Shown: in pieces, positions 17,026 through 26,051 of the stretch
Layout of the letters: every line of letters starts with the position of its first letter
How positions within the stretch are numbered: the stretch's first letter is position 1
The notes under the pieces: generated by a model
Database searches by the model: none
Told to the model about the DNA's origin: nothing
Seen by the model: the letters and a program-made list of their open reading frames with translations, nothing else
Origin: Vibrio sp. HI00D65
GTDB lineage: Bacteria; Pseudomonadota; Gammaproteobacteria; Enterobacterales; Vibrionaceae
Assembly (NCBI RefSeq): GCF_001635455.1
Contig: NZ_LWEH01000203.1
Coordinates: 1 to 63,119 of the forward strand
Length of the DNA stretch: 63,119 nt
Reading direction: 5' to 3'
Translations under genes and position numbers: made by a program

Positions 17026-18171
17026 TTAACTGAATGATTTAACTGCGCTGTCGATGTAAACCTGTAAAATTTCATCGCTTTGGTTGAGTTCAATGATGGA
17101 GTGCTCGTTAGGACGGTAAGCGCCCCAATCAACCACAAGTACCCACTCACCATTTTTATAACGCTGCAAGTTATTGCGAGTGGTGTGGAGGTAACATTTT
17201 GCACCAATGATCTCACCATCGGCTTGCAGACTGGCGAGCCAATTATTCAACTGCGCAACACGCTGATTAAAGAAATCAAAGTCCAAGTTAGATTTCATCG
17301 TGTCACGATGTGACTTGATAAGCTCTCGACACAATTGGTTTTCAATACCAATAATATTGCCAAAACTACCATCTGCCGTACGGGTGCCTAAGAACATTAA
17401 GCCGCCATTCGGATCTCGAACCGTAAGCGCGATGCCTTTTTTATTAAGGTCTACCGCTTCACTGTTTTTATCGTTAACACGGTACCCAACCAAACGGGCG
17501 ATATCGTCCAGTGGTACCGGTGCACCATTGGGTGTTTGAGAAGGTTTCACACTGCAGCGCGCTGCCATGCCAACAACAGATGGTGGAATCGTATGTCTCC
17601 AACGCTCACCACTCACATCACAACACCATACGCGTTTATGGCTCTCACCTAATTTCCCAGCATATTCCTTAGCATCCTTGGTGATAAAATCCGGTGCGTC
17701 AGTCCAACCCTCACAGTAGGTTTGGTTAGCAAGTGCCGCTAATGCGTTAGCGATTTCAAGGCCATGGAAGCCTGGTGCGGCCACATTGGTAGGCGCTTCT
17801 TTGCATCCAGCAAACGCTGCAATACCTGTTAATCGACCAGAAGGCGACACGCCACCAACGATGTTTTGTAGCGTTTCATCGGCATCTGCACCTGGTTTTT
17901 CAATGATGACGTAACAAGGCACCTGAGCGACTTCTAGAAAGTACTTCGCACTACAATAAAGCACACCGGCTGGGTTCTCTGTTGTGTCAATTTTGGCTAG
18001 GTCAGCGGTCGTATAAAGCTTGATAGGTTCGCCATAAGGAACGTCTGGATGTTTGTTGGGTGCCAACCCAATCATGCCGCCCAGTTGGTTATCCACTCCG
18101 CCCATTGGGCCTAACGGCTCACCCACTTCAAGTGAGATGCCGTTATGGTTTTGTGTTGTTGTTAATGCCAT
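17026..18171 (-). CDS. Contractile tail sheath protein (P2 FI-like)
   Basis: A 381-aa sheath protein. The N-terminal LEVGEPLGPMGGVDNQLGGMIGLAPNKHPDVPYGEPI domain is followed by the long variable middle and the conserved C-terminal FDFFNQRVAQLNNWLASLQADGEIIGAKCYL region, then a beta strand that links neighbouring subunits. Its presence shows a myovirus-type contractile machine. The start overlaps the preceding small gene by one base. Confidence 0.95.
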   Translation of the reverse strand: MALTTTQNHNGISLEVGEPLGPMGGVDNQLGGMIGLAPNKHPDVPYGEPIKLYTTADLAKIDTTENPAGVLYCSAKYFLEVAQVPCYVIIEKPGADADETLQNIVGGVSPSGRLTGIAAFAGCKEAPTNVAAPGFHGLEIANALAALANQTYCEGWTDAPDFITKDAKEYAGKLGESHKRVWCCDVSGERWRHTIPPSVVGMAARCSVKPSQTPNGAPVPLDDIARLVGYRVNDKNSEAVDLNKKGIALTVRDPNGGLMFLGTRTADGSFGNIIGIENQLCRELIKSHRDTMKSNLDFDFFNQRVAQLNNWLASLQADGEIIGAKCYLHTTRNNLQRYKNGEWVLVVDWGAYRPNEHSIIELNQSDEILQVYIDSAVKSFS

Positions 18172-18371
18172 TATTGTCTCTCTTCTTTTAATACGAGATT
18201 TTTATTTCTGAGATGATACTCAGCTTGAGATGGTTTCAAGGTGACCGTTTGACCCTCTTCACGCCAGTAATAAAGGATGCGCTTTTCTCTGAGCATCACA
18301 TAGTCGCGCGGGTCATTCGTTGCCTGCGTTTGGGTTGGTGCGTCTAACGCAGACGCTTTCGTTTTTGCCAT
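18171..18371 (-). CDS. Small DUF2635-like protein upstream of sheath
   Basis: A 66-aa polar protein (MAKTKASALDAPTQTQ.., then YYWREEGQTVTLKPSQAEYHLRNKNLVL). Small genes of this kind (DUF2635) precede sheath genes in Mu- and P2-like tails. It is translationally coupled to the sheath gene. Function unknown. Confidence 0.6.
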   Translation of the reverse strand: MAKTKASALDAPTQTQATNDPRDYVMLREKRILYYWREEGQTVTLKPSQAEYHLRNKNLVLKEERQ

Positions 18372-18386
18372 TGGTTAATCTCCAAA

Positions 18387-18453
18387 TAAAAAGCCCCGCT
18401 CAAAGGCAGGGCTCTAGGTGAAATTTAGATACAAAAAAACCGCTTTACGCGGT
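18387..18453 (-). terminator. Double terminator after tail-fibre module B
   Basis: Two hairpins point to the minus strand: ACCGC..GCGGT at 18439-18453 followed by seven Ts, and AGCCCCGC / GCAGGGCT at 18392-18413 followed by TTTTTATT. The same pair in the same order follows fibre module A at 21151-21222. They lie before the sheath gene, so read-through or a new promoter is needed to express sheath and later genes. Confidence 0.75.
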
Positions 18454-18480
18454 GTCTTTATTTCGTGCTTCTTTAACACA

Positions 18481-18714
18481 TTAAACCGTTGGTTTAACAG
18501 GCCAAACAACATCGTCTGGGTTATCATAAGTTTGCGGAATATCACGCAAGGCTTGGCGGTAAGACCGAAAAGGTAGTGGGTCTTGCCCTATATCCATTGC
18601 AATATTTACAAGCTTATCCGCTTCTACTAACTTAGCATTACGCGTTTCTATAACCTCTACCCAACTTTCACTTACTAAACCGCGAGCAGTCACTACAAAC
18701 ATTTCATTTTCCAT
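18481..18714 (-). CDS. Tail fibre assembly chaperone of module B
   Basis: A 77-aa protein whose C-terminal half (PFRSYRQALRDIPQTYDNPDDVVWPVKP) is the signature of the phage tail assembly chaperone family that often follows tail-fibre genes. It probably helps fold the fibre encoded just upstream. The N-terminal half (MFVVTARGLVSESWVEV) is short and variable. Confidence 0.8.
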   Translation of the reverse strand: MENEMFVVTARGLVSESWVEVIETRNAKLVEADKLVNIAMDIGQDPLPFRSYRQALRDIPQTYDNPDDVVWPVKPTV

Positions 18715-18730
18715 TCGCTTTTCCTTCGTT

Positions 18731-19501
18731 TTAAATCATTTTTTCTACTTTTCTCAGAATATCGTTTTTAGGGTTATATAACTTTCCATGCTTTTTGTTT
18801 TTCGGGAACCTGCCCACACAAACTGTTGGTAAAGCTAAATAAATCTCATCGCCTTTTTTGAAATCACTAAAAAGAAGGTCAACATGAGTGTAAGTACCAG
18901 GGTTGGTGTGATTTTTTACAATGTTTATTTGTTTCCATTGCCCTTTAGTATCTTCACCTAACCATCGAACAGCACCTGAACCTTTAATTTTGGTATACGC
19001 AAGAAAAGTCGTTACCGGGCTTTGTTTCACGTGTTGATCAGGTATATAGAAATCGTAACCACTCAAAGATTGAAACTCTTCTGACAATATCGTCATTTTT
19101 AGGATATTAAATGTCCTAGAAAAGTTACGACTACCAGAGCCAACCCCCATAAAGTCCAGAAGCTCTTGCGCTTCTGGATGTCGAGAAGATGGTTCAACAG
19201 TACTTCTAACACCAATCATTTCGACTTTAAAAGCGTCATTTCGATTGGCACCAACGCCCATACCAACCGGATATCTATTTTTAAAGCCAGAAGTATTCTC
19301 AGTAACTTCACGTGTATCAAGAAAGTCATTGTTGTAATTTAGTGCTGTGAAACCAATCATATCTCCTAGAGCATCACCAAACTCTCGAAACTCAGTTTCT
19401 GCTTTGTCAACTTTGTCATCAATCTCTTTGACTTTCCCACTCACCGTTTTTGTTAACGCCCCCACCGCTTTAACAATTTCGGCACTTTCATTTGCTTTCA
19501 T
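18731..19501 (-). CDS. Tail-fibre/receptor-binding protein, module B second gene
   Basis: A 256-aa protein. Residues 1-45 are a heptad-like coiled coil (VGALTKTVSGKVKEIDDKVDKAETEF) and the rest is polar and beta-like with Trp, Tyr and Gly, e.g. GSGAVRWLGEDTKGQWKQ and THVDLLFSDFKKGDEIYLALP, which resembles carbohydrate-binding jelly-roll folds. It sits between the DUF3751 fibre gene and the fibre chaperone, so it probably is a fibre tip or a separate receptor-binding subunit. It corresponds in place to the 304-aa gene of module A but its sequence is different. Confidence 0.6.
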   Translation of the reverse strand: MKANESAEIVKAVGALTKTVSGKVKEIDDKVDKAETEFREFGDALGDMIGFTALNYNNDFLDTREVTENTSGFKNRYPVGMGVGANRNDAFKVEMIGVRSTVEPSSRHPEAQELLDFMGVGSGSRNFSRTFNILKMTILSEEFQSLSGYDFYIPDQHVKQSPVTTFLAYTKIKGSGAVRWLGEDTKGQWKQINIVKNHTNPGTYTHVDLLFSDFKKGDEIYLALPTVCVGRFPKNKKHGKLYNPKNDILRKVEKMI

Positions 19502-19599
19502 ATTTAATCCTTATTTAAATGTAGAACGATTTAAAATACCTCAGGTGGGTTACCCACTTGGAAAACACACCCAAGAAACGCTGGCCATTCCCCTGACAA

Positions 19600-20880
19600 T
19601 TAAGCATAAACAGGGTTGAGAACCGGAACCGTAAACCAAATTCTGGCTGAATTTACTTCCCCATACTTGTTGAGGGCAGAACGTGCATCGAGCTGAGGTG
19701 ACATTATTGATATTGCCCCGTTATTATTTGCGATCACAGAAACAACTTGGGAAGATAAATCTTGAACGACGGGGCCGATTTTGTAATACCACTCCACAAC
19801 ACCAGTGGAATAGGCCTCACTGAAATGAGTGATACCCGCACCTCGCAGCGCTTCTGCAAGCGCAGCTTTTGACACCACAACCTCAATCCCCGAGTCATCG
19901 TTACCGCGTATTGAAAAACCGTGAATATAAATACAACCAGAAATGAACGCCATCGAGCCGCATCCCGCGACTTTAAAAGTCGTTTTTCCAACTGAAATGG
20001 GGCTTTTACCAATCATTGAACGTTCGTAATGAGCGTCAGAGGCATTGTCCGTTGAACTAAAACCTGATTTAAAATACTTGGTAAGTGCAAATCTATTGAG
20101 ATCCGGCAATGGGTTTGAATCGTTCGACTGTTTATCTTCGAGTAATTCGATTTGATGCTCTAAATCACGTAAACGTAATTCCTGTTCAATATTGAGGTGA
20201 GCATTTTCAACAAGATTTGTTGCCAACTCAGTAACGACCTCATTTTGTGTATTCCTGGTGTCCCCCAAACCTCTTTCGACCTGCTTAACGGCCTGATTTT
20301 GACGTTGGAAATTGGCTTGCGTATTGGCTTCAAATGCGGCTTGATGCGTAGCTAAACCTTCAACATTTTGATCTAACTCTTGTAACTGAAAAGTATGGTC
20401 AACCAACAAACAGTGCGTTTCAATCACGCCTGCACTTAACGTTTCAAACTCTTCATCAATCATGATGTTTAAGTTTTCGGTTCCGACGACAACCGTTAAT
20501 GAATCGCTTGGTAAGGCTTCAAAGTTCATCGTAAAAGGCACAATAACGTGCGCCCCTTTTGATTTATAGGTTAGTGTTTTATTTGGTTCAGAAATAACGC
20601 CAAGCAGTGTTCCCGACTCTAACCATAAAGCGATTTCGCCAATAGGGAACTCTTTATCCCCTGAAAACTTGGCCGCCATTTGTAGTGAGGTATCGCTAAC
20701 GTTGACACATTGAATAATATCTTCAATTTGTCGCTCATTACGTAACGCCTGCTGAGAAGGGCTGGGCGTATAAGACTGGTCACCCACCGATATTTTGGCA
20801 ATTTTGGCTTTTATGCCTGCATTCTTTGCGCTGATACACTCAGCTAAGCCATGATGCGTAATGGTTACCGCTAATGTCAT
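19600..20880 (-). CDS. Tail fibre protein, module B (DUF3751 collar domain plus long tip)
   Basis: A 426-aa fibre. Residues ~1-150 (DUF3751 collar domain: TITHHGLAECISAKN.., FPIGEIALWLESGTLLGV, NFEALPSDSLTVVVG) are nearly identical to those of the module A fibre. Residues ~165-260 are helical coiled coil, and the C-terminal ~170 residues form a separate domain (HYERSMIGKSPISVGKTTF..) that module A lacks. The N-terminus attaches to the baseplate; the C-terminus should recognise the target surface. Confidence 0.85.
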   Translation of the reverse strand: MTLAVTITHHGLAECISAKNAGIKAKIAKISVGDQSYTPSPSQQALRNERQIEDIIQCVNVSDTSLQMAAKFSGDKEFPIGEIALWLESGTLLGVISEPNKTLTYKSKGAHVIVPFTMNFEALPSDSLTVVVGTENLNIMIDEEFETLSAGVIETHCLLVDHTFQLQELDQNVEGLATHQAAFEANTQANFQRQNQAVKQVERGLGDTRNTQNEVVTELATNLVENAHLNIEQELRLRDLEHQIELLEDKQSNDSNPLPDLNRFALTKYFKSGFSSTDNASDAHYERSMIGKSPISVGKTTFKVAGCGSMAFISGCIYIHGFSIRGNDDSGIEVVVSKAALAEALRGAGITHFSEAYSTGVVEWYYKIGPVVQDLSSQVVSVIANNNGAISIMSPQLDARSALNKYGEVNSARIWFTVPVLNPVYA

Positions 20881-21130
20881 ATTGTTCTCGCTATTATTTC
20901 AATTGGGGTGATTGATATGGAATAAGGGCCCAAAGAAGCGCCAAAACCCAGAGGTCTGATGCCCTAACTGGCACAATGACGATCCAATCGATACCGGTTA
21001 AATACCGAGGTTGATGCTTCCCCCTTCCTTTTCTCATGCAGTCAAACGAAACAACGGCGAGACGCAGTAAGCCAGCATGGACCAATATTGCGCTCGCTCT
21101 GGCTATACAGGCTATAGAGGCTCTATTTAT
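20881..21130. repeat. Scar of gpI 3' end between the two fibre modules
   Basis: Bases 20881-20921 repeat, with few changes, the end of the gpI gene and the gpI-fibre junction at 23229-23273 (on the minus strand they encode ISITPIEIIAR, compared with ISITPIETIAR at the gpI C-terminus). This marks the boundary of a tandem duplication that created fibre module B. The rest of the gap up to the terminators at 21151 shows no convincing gene. Confidence 0.75.
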
Positions 21131-21150
21131 CGCTCAGTTCTTTCGCTTAA

Positions 21151-21222
21151 AATAAAGAGCCCTACGAAAAAGTAGGGCTCAAGGTGAGATTTAGGCACAA
21201 AAAAACCGCTTAACAATAGCGG
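21151..21222 (-). terminator. Double terminator after tail-fibre module A
   Basis: GAGCCCTAC (21157-21165) pairs with GTAGGGCTC (21172-21180) and is followed on the minus strand by TTTATTTT. A second hairpin, CCGCT..AGCGG at 21206-21222, is followed by seven Ts. The arrangement matches that at 18387-18453, so the terminators belong to the duplicated unit. Confidence 0.78.
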
Positions 21223-21246
21223 CGTACTATCAGCTTTGAAACCTAA

Positions 21247-21567
21247 TTACTTCATTACACTGCGATACATATTAAGGGCTTGCTGATCCACAACCTTGCC
21301 ACGTGCAATTTGTCGTTGCGAAAGCAGTTCTTGATATTCTTCATCACTCATTGATGTGGTATTCCCAGAGTCAACTTGATCACGATGTCGAGTCACTTGC
21401 CAATCGGTTGTATTTAAGAACTCAATATTTTTTCTATCAATCTCGGATTGACTTTCCACGACTTCACAGTCAGCAACCGTTAGGCCAAAACTAGTGAGCA
21501 CTGAGTCGAGTGAATCTGCATCACACATAGCAATCAAAGAGCCATCATTTTTGTCTAATATTTTCAT
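21247..21567 (-). CDS. Tail fibre assembly chaperone of module A
   Basis: A 106-aa protein with the segment IEFLNTTDWQVTRHRDQVDSG and SMSDEEYQELLSQRQIARG, typical of the fibre assembly proteins found after P2-like tail-fibre genes. It lies 7 bp after the 304-aa fibre subunit gene. It is a different chaperone type from that of module B, in line with the different fibre tips. Confidence 0.75.
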   Translation of the reverse strand: MKILDKNDGSLIAMCDADSLDSVLTSFGLTVADCEVVESQSEIDRKNIEFLNTTDWQVTRHRDQVDSGNTTSMSDEEYQELLSQRQIARGKVVDQQALNMYRSVMK

Positions 21568-21574
21568 AATTTAT

Positions 21575-22489
21575 TTATCCTACTGTTGTATGCTCGGGAA
21601 AGTCGCACGGCGTGAATACTGGTTCTTTAGCTGTCTCGCCAGCAGCTGTTAACATAGCTTCAGGATACATAGGCAAAGATAGGTGCGGTTTAGCAATGTA
21701 AACCTCGCATTCTTGTTCATTATTAACACCAAAACAAAATGTATTGCCTCGTACCGTCGAAACCTCAGACATATTAATAACTTTGTCCACATACAACCAA
21801 CCATCAGTTCCTGCGTCAGTATCTGCCTTGGTGATCGGATTTCGGTGAGATTGTTTATTACTCGTGGTGCTAAAATAGCCAGCATCTTGCCCCATATAAA
21901 ACGTTCCCGTCACTACTTTAACCCAAAGTCGAACACGTACTCGTGAAAAATGACCTAATGTATCAACACCTAATCGAATACTTTTTGACTCCTGTTTTGG
22001 CGTTGAAGTTATTTTTAATATGTGTCCATCTTTGATGCCTCCCCAGCCATCAGCTAATCCACCACGCTTATTTCGATCACCTTTATTATATCGACCAAAC
22101 CAGAACGGAGTTTCATCTGTTGCGGCGTCAACCGTTTGAGCTGCGTTGGCTGGCTTGTCTTTAACATAAGGTCCTTCAAAGCCTTTTGTAAAAGGGTGTA
22201 CCGCCTCGATTACAACCGATCCCGTTGACGAGAACCCCACAGGCCGACCATCGGATTCAACTGCTCGCATCAATGAGTTCTTAAAAAGATTTAAGGGTGT
22301 AGGGATGATATTTTGGACACTGTCTTTAAATTTCTGGTGCTCTTTCCACACATTAGTGACGGCATCGTTTGTTTTTTTATCAATGGCTCCCATTTTTTGT
22401 GATACCTCGTCAGCCAACTGTTGCGACGCACTCGTTTGAGCTTGTGAGGCTTTTTTTAATTCCTGTAATTCTTCGGTTATGTTTGGCAT
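21575..22489 (-). CDS. Tail-fibre/receptor-binding protein, module A second gene
   Basis: A 304-aa protein. Residues 1-60 are coiled coil (LQELKKASQAQTSASQQLADEVSQK). The rest is beta-rich with Gly, Trp and Asp: PFWFGRYNKGDRNKRGGLADGWGGIKDG, KSIRLGVDTLGHFSRVRVRLWVKVVTG and TDGWLYVDKVINMS. That style resembles carbohydrate-binding modules at fibre tips. Its start overlaps the fibre gene stop by one base (TAATG), so it is coupled to the collar-domain protein and may assemble with it. Probably determines target range in module A. Confidence 0.62.
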   Translation of the reverse strand: MPNITEELQELKKASQAQTSASQQLADEVSQKMGAIDKKTNDAVTNVWKEHQKFKDSVQNIIPTPLNLFKNSLMRAVESDGRPVGFSSTGSVVIEAVHPFTKGFEGPYVKDKPANAAQTVDAATDETPFWFGRYNKGDRNKRGGLADGWGGIKDGHILKITSTPKQESKSIRLGVDTLGHFSRVRVRLWVKVVTGTFYMGQDAGYFSTTSNKQSHRNPITKADTDAGTDGWLYVDKVINMSEVSTVRGNTFCFGVNNEQECEVYIAKPHLSLPMYPEAMLTAAGETAKEPVFTPCDFPEHTTVG

Positions 22490-23232
22490 TAATGACTCTC
22501 CAATTTTCGGATTGCTTCGTTAGATTTCATGGTGTTGTTTGCTTGTCGCACTAACACGGACTGAGTATGAAGGTGCGCTTGTGTGTTGCTCATCGCAACA
22601 GCACCGAACGTTTCTTGTGTCTGCTGTTTAACAAGAGACAACGCTTTTTCTAGCTGAGATGTTGACTCGATCAATAACCCATTGAGATTTTCGATAAGGG
22701 AATCAGCCGCTAAGAGCTGGTCGTTCACCTTTATCTGGTTATGCGCTTGTTTAATTTGAACCGTTTGGCTTCGAATGAATGCAAGCGCATCACTCATCAT
22801 TTCAGGCTCAATCATGATGTTTAAATTTTCGGTCCCAACGACAACCGTTAATGAATCGCTTGGTAAAGCTTCAAAGTTCATCGTAAACGGCACGATTACG
22901 TGCGACCCTTTTGCCTTATAGGTCAACGTTCGGTTGGGTTCGGAAACAATGCCAAGTAACGTTCCCGATTCTAACCATAAGGCGATTTCACCGATTGGAA
23001 ACTCTTCGTCCCCTGAAAACTTGGCCGCCATTTGCAGCGAGGTACTGCTGACATTGACGCATTGAACAATGTCTTCAATTTGTCGCTCATTGCGTAGCGC
23101 CACTTGAGAAGGACTTGGTTTATAGGATTTATCCCCCACCGATATTTTGGCAATTTTGGCTTTTATACCTGTATTTTTCGCGCTGATACATTCAGCTAAA
23201 CCGCGATGCGTAATGGTTACCGCTAGTGTCAT
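22489..23232 (-). CDS. Tail fibre collar protein, module A (DUF3751)
   Basis: A 247-aa protein. The first ~150 residues are the DUF3751 baseplate-attachment domain, nearly identical to module B. The remaining ~95 residues are helical (QIKQAHNQIKVNDQLLAADSLIENLNGLL..) with no tip domain, so the tip is probably the separate 304-aa protein encoded next. It overlaps gpI by 4 bp. Confidence 0.85.
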   Translation of the reverse strand: MTLAVTITHRGLAECISAKNTGIKAKIAKISVGDKSYKPSPSQVALRNERQIEDIVQCVNVSSTSLQMAAKFSGDEEFPIGEIALWLESGTLLGIVSEPNRTLTYKAKGSHVIVPFTMNFEALPSDSLTVVVGTENLNIMIEPEMMSDALAFIRSQTVQIKQAHNQIKVNDQLLAADSLIENLNGLLIESTSQLEKALSLVKQQTQETFGAVAMSNTQAHLHTQSVLVRQANNTMKSNEAIRKLESH

Positions 23233-23975
23233 GTGATTCTCGCTATGGTTTCAATTGGTGTGATTGATATGGACTGCGGGCCAGTAGATGTACCCACACT
23301 AAGCGATGTTGCTGCCTTAACTTGCGCAAGTTTCGCTTGAATCGTTAAAGGTTGGATGCTGACAGCATGAGAGCTTGAACCTGCGGCCAAACTCAGCGAT
23401 GTGGATGCTTTAACTTGTGCGAGTTCGGCTTGAATCGTTAAAGGTTGAATACTGACACTGGGTGCGCTCCCCGCTGTCACACGAAACGACTGTGAGACGC
23501 GATAAGCCATAGTTAAGTCAACACTGTCTCGTTCTGACTTTACATGGTTTAAGCGTTCGATAAGACGCTCGGCTCGCTCACGATCCACGCTACGTTCAGT
23601 CTTGTTCTCAGCGGTCACATAAACGGTATACGGCACCCCATTTTCAACGTGCTTCCAATGTTTTATTTGCGCTTGATAATCCACAGCGTCGAGCGCCATC
23701 TCAATACCGGCCTTGGTACCACTGGCTTGATGCACAGCATAAGACACCTTGGTGATGGCGCGCTTCTCAGCTTCACTATCACTGAAAAACCAATCATTCA
23801 CACCACGCTCAGAGGCCATCAAAGGTAATAAGTTTTGTGGGATCGTGGTTGGTGAATTGATGGTAGCCAGTGTGTTTTCGCTTTGAACTAAGGCTTTAGT
23901 ACTTTGTTCGTAGCTTCGTTCAAACGTGGTTCGGTTATCTGGCAGCAGTGTATCTTGATCAATGATTTCGGACAT
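23229..23975 (-). CDS. P2 gpI-like baseplate/tail protein with C-terminal repeats
   Basis: A 248-aa protein of the phage tail protein I family, which links baseplate wedge and fibre. The family region is residues ~1-165 (NLLPLMASERGVNDWFFSDSEAEKRAI, SYAVHQASGTKAGIEMALD). The C-terminal ~75 residues are two near-identical repeats (SIQPLTIQAELAQVKAST and SIQPLTIQAKLAQVKAAT) plus a third partial copy ending SISITPIETIARIT. The repeats are unusual for gpI and match tandem DNA repeats at about 23270-23470. Confidence 0.88.
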   Translation of the reverse strand: MSEIIDQDTLLPDNRTTFERSYEQSTKALVQSENTLATINSPTTIPQNLLPLMASERGVNDWFFSDSEAEKRAITKVSYAVHQASGTKAGIEMALDAVDYQAQIKHWKHVENGVPYTVYVTAENKTERSVDRERAERLIERLNHVKSERDSVDLTMAYRVSQSFRVTAGSAPSVSIQPLTIQAELAQVKASTSLSLAAGSSSHAVSIQPLTIQAKLAQVKAATSLSVGTSTGPQSISITPIETIARIT

Positions 23976-24951
23976 TCACCACCACCCCTTGACAATACGG
24001 CGCTTCAAACCAGTCGCACAACACATCGTTGCCAGGGCTAATGATGCTCAGTTTTTTTACGTTGTGGTTATGAGCAATTTGATCGATGCGTGAGCGTTGA
24101 ACATGGCCGCCTAATTTATGCTGTTTCTTACCATAATCGTTTAAGGCTTGAGTTAAGCCTTCTCGGTCAATCAATTGAGTAGGCGTTGTTTCTTCCCACA
24201 CATCAATGGCGATTGTGTACGGTTTTATCTCTGCGGAAGCGGTAGTGATATGGTCAGATTCTTGAGCAATATCAGCACGGCTACAATAATCCAATACTGC
24301 TTTTTTTAACGCCTGATCAGCCGTGCCATCCCCAACAGGAGAAAGAATACGTATTTCTACCTCACCCGAGTTTGGTCTCAGCATTCTTGGCTCAGCATCT
24401 TTTGGACGAATCACCTCTTTAGTAGAAGTAAACTCAAAGCGTTGAACAACGACGTTGTCAGACTCACGATGCACAGTAATGAATGGGCGTTCGCCCAGCG
24501 TCATCGCATGAAATTTATAACCCGTTCTTGTTCCTGTCGTCGCCAAACCATAAGGCGCTAGACTGTAACGAAGCAAGAGCGATGCATCAGATTCCATCAC
24601 TGCAGCAACCGGTGGGAAAACCGTATTATCTTCAGGTTGTATGACTTGCCGTGTTACACCTAAGCGAGACACAACCAAATCAATCATTTCAGAATCGGTT
24701 GCGGTTTCTGAAAAATTTTGCAGGTATTTGTGGTTATCATTACGTGTCTCTTGCTGCCTAAACAAAATCATTGAATCAAGGAGCAGAGCGGCTGATTCAT
24801 TTGGGCTCCGGAGGCCTCGAGTCATTAACTGTGCGACCTCTGTACCGACTTCTTTCTCTGCAAAAGGGAAAAAAAAATCATTAATGAAACGTTCACGCAT
24901 CGTTTCAAATGGCTCAACAGTCAGAATGTCAGGGATTTTGGTCACACTCAT
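23959..24951 (-). CDS. P2 gpJ-like baseplate assembly protein
   Basis: A 330-aa protein of the baseplate J family (T4 gp6-like wedge). It has the early FETMRERFINDFFFPF region, the LVVSRLGVTR core, and the middle segment VEIRILSPVGDGTADQALKKAVLDYCSRADIAQESDHITTASAE, which is the J signature. It overlaps gpW by 4 bp and gpI by 17 bp, as in a tightly coupled wedge operon. Confidence 0.92.
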   Translation of the reverse strand: MSVTKIPDILTVEPFETMRERFINDFFFPFAEKEVGTEVAQLMTRGLRSPNESAALLLDSMILFRQQETRNDNHKYLQNFSETATDSEMIDLVVSRLGVTRQVIQPEDNTVFPPVAAVMESDASLLLRYSLAPYGLATTGTRTGYKFHAMTLGERPFITVHRESDNVVVQRFEFTSTKEVIRPKDAEPRMLRPNSGEVEIRILSPVGDGTADQALKKAVLDYCSRADIAQESDHITTASAEIKPYTIAIDVWEETTPTQLIDREGLTQALNDYGKKQHKLGGHVQRSRIDQIAHNHNVKKLSIISPGNDVLCDWFEAPYCQGVVVNVRNH

Positions 24952-25274
24952 ATTACTAGCACCTCTCTTTTTCCTTCATACGTGTAATGAATCTGAATTC
25001 GAAACCCCGTTCCATGTATTCGAACATCAACAACGGGATCTGCAATATCAGCTAAGTCGTTGGCTGGGTTAGTAATAACTCTATGAATACGGTTAATCGC
25101 TCTCATACGGTTCTGTTCGTTCGCTAACCCCATGAGCATACGATACTGCCCACCGACCTTACGGCGTTTCTCTCTCGAACCTTCTTGCGTCGTGATCGCT
25201 TTGGCTAAACGACAAGCCGCTTGCTTAGCTCCCGTCACCGTCAAGCCCGTTTCTGGGTCTATTCCCATTTGCAT
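24948..25274 (-). CDS. P2 gpW / T4 gp25-like baseplate wedge protein
   Basis: A 108-aa protein with the GPW/gp25 lysozyme-fold features: MGIDPETGLTVTGAK, the GSREKRRKVGGQYRMLMGL segment with the conserved EXR-type core, then AINRIHRVITNPANDL. It starts sheath polymerisation at the baseplate. It is 9 bp downstream of the gpV gene. Confidence 0.9.
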   Translation of the reverse strand: MQMGIDPETGLTVTGAKQAACRLAKAITTQEGSREKRRKVGGQYRMLMGLANEQNRMRAINRIHRVITNPANDLADIADPVVDVRIHGTGFRIQIHYTYEGKREVLVI

Positions 25275-25283
25275 ACTGCCCCC

Positions 25284-26012
25284 TTAATTGGACGGGAGTT
25301 CGGTTGGCTCCCCTTCTTTGTTCACCATATGCTTGTGAGTACTGAAAGTGACACCGCTTATAGTAGCGGCAGACAATACGGCGCCATTGCTTGACATTGA
25401 GAAAGCACCAGGAGAGTAACTCACAAGCGTAGGAGTTTTAATTTGTGCACTTACATCCAACGAACCAGTGACTTTGACATCTCCGGTTTGTGAATGCGTG
25501 CCCTTGGTTTTCGAGGTGTTGGCGGTTCGAATATAATCATTGGTTTGCATGGAAATTATATCCGCCGCCTCTACCGTAAATGATGGGGTCACGAACTTGA
25601 TTGAGTTATTAGCTTCGACCAAATAATTGCCATCAAAATCAGCGGTCACTTTGAAGACATCTAAAACACTTAAACTGGTTTTTCTGGGGTCCGTATCATC
25701 AGGCAAAAATTCGGAGCAATAGGTTGCGGGTAACGCGATAGCATGAGCCTCATCAACCCCACCCGACAAATTCAACACAACCACTTGCTCACCAATACTC
25801 GGAGCTCGCCACTTAATCACCTCCCCCGACTCGAAAGCGACCCATTGGATCGGAGGAGAGACATAGTCATCTGCTGAATTCGGGGCGTAATCGATCACTG
25901 CTTTTGCGCCTTCCACAGATTTAACACGTCCCAGTCGTATTAGGTTCCTTAGCTGACGTTCCATGCCACTTACACGATGCGTTAAGTTGAGAATGGCTTG
26001 CGTTATATTCAT
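25284..26012 (-). CDS. P2 gpV-like baseplate spike protein
   Basis: A 242-aa spike protein. The OB-fold region is residues ~25-105 (LIRLGRVKSVEGAKAVIDY, PPIQWVAFESGEVIKWRAPSIGEQVVVLNLSG). It is followed by a beta-helical shaft made of short repeats and a C-terminal THKHMV segment, the His-x-His-type tip that binds iron in P2 gpV. It pierces the target outer membrane on contraction. Confidence 0.92.
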   Translation of the reverse strand: MNITQAILNLTHRVSGMERQLRNLIRLGRVKSVEGAKAVIDYAPNSADDYVSPPIQWVAFESGEVIKWRAPSIGEQVVVLNLSGGVDEAHAIALPATYCSEFLPDDTDPRKTSLSVLDVFKVTADFDGNYLVEANNSIKFVTPSFTVEAADIISMQTNDYIRTANTSKTKGTHSQTGDVKVTGSLDVSAQIKTPTLVSYSPGAFSMSSNGAVLSAATISGVTFSTHKHMVNKEGEPTELPSN

Positions 26013-26051
26013 GTTTGGAGTCCACCTATTTCAGGAACTGTTGAACGAAGC

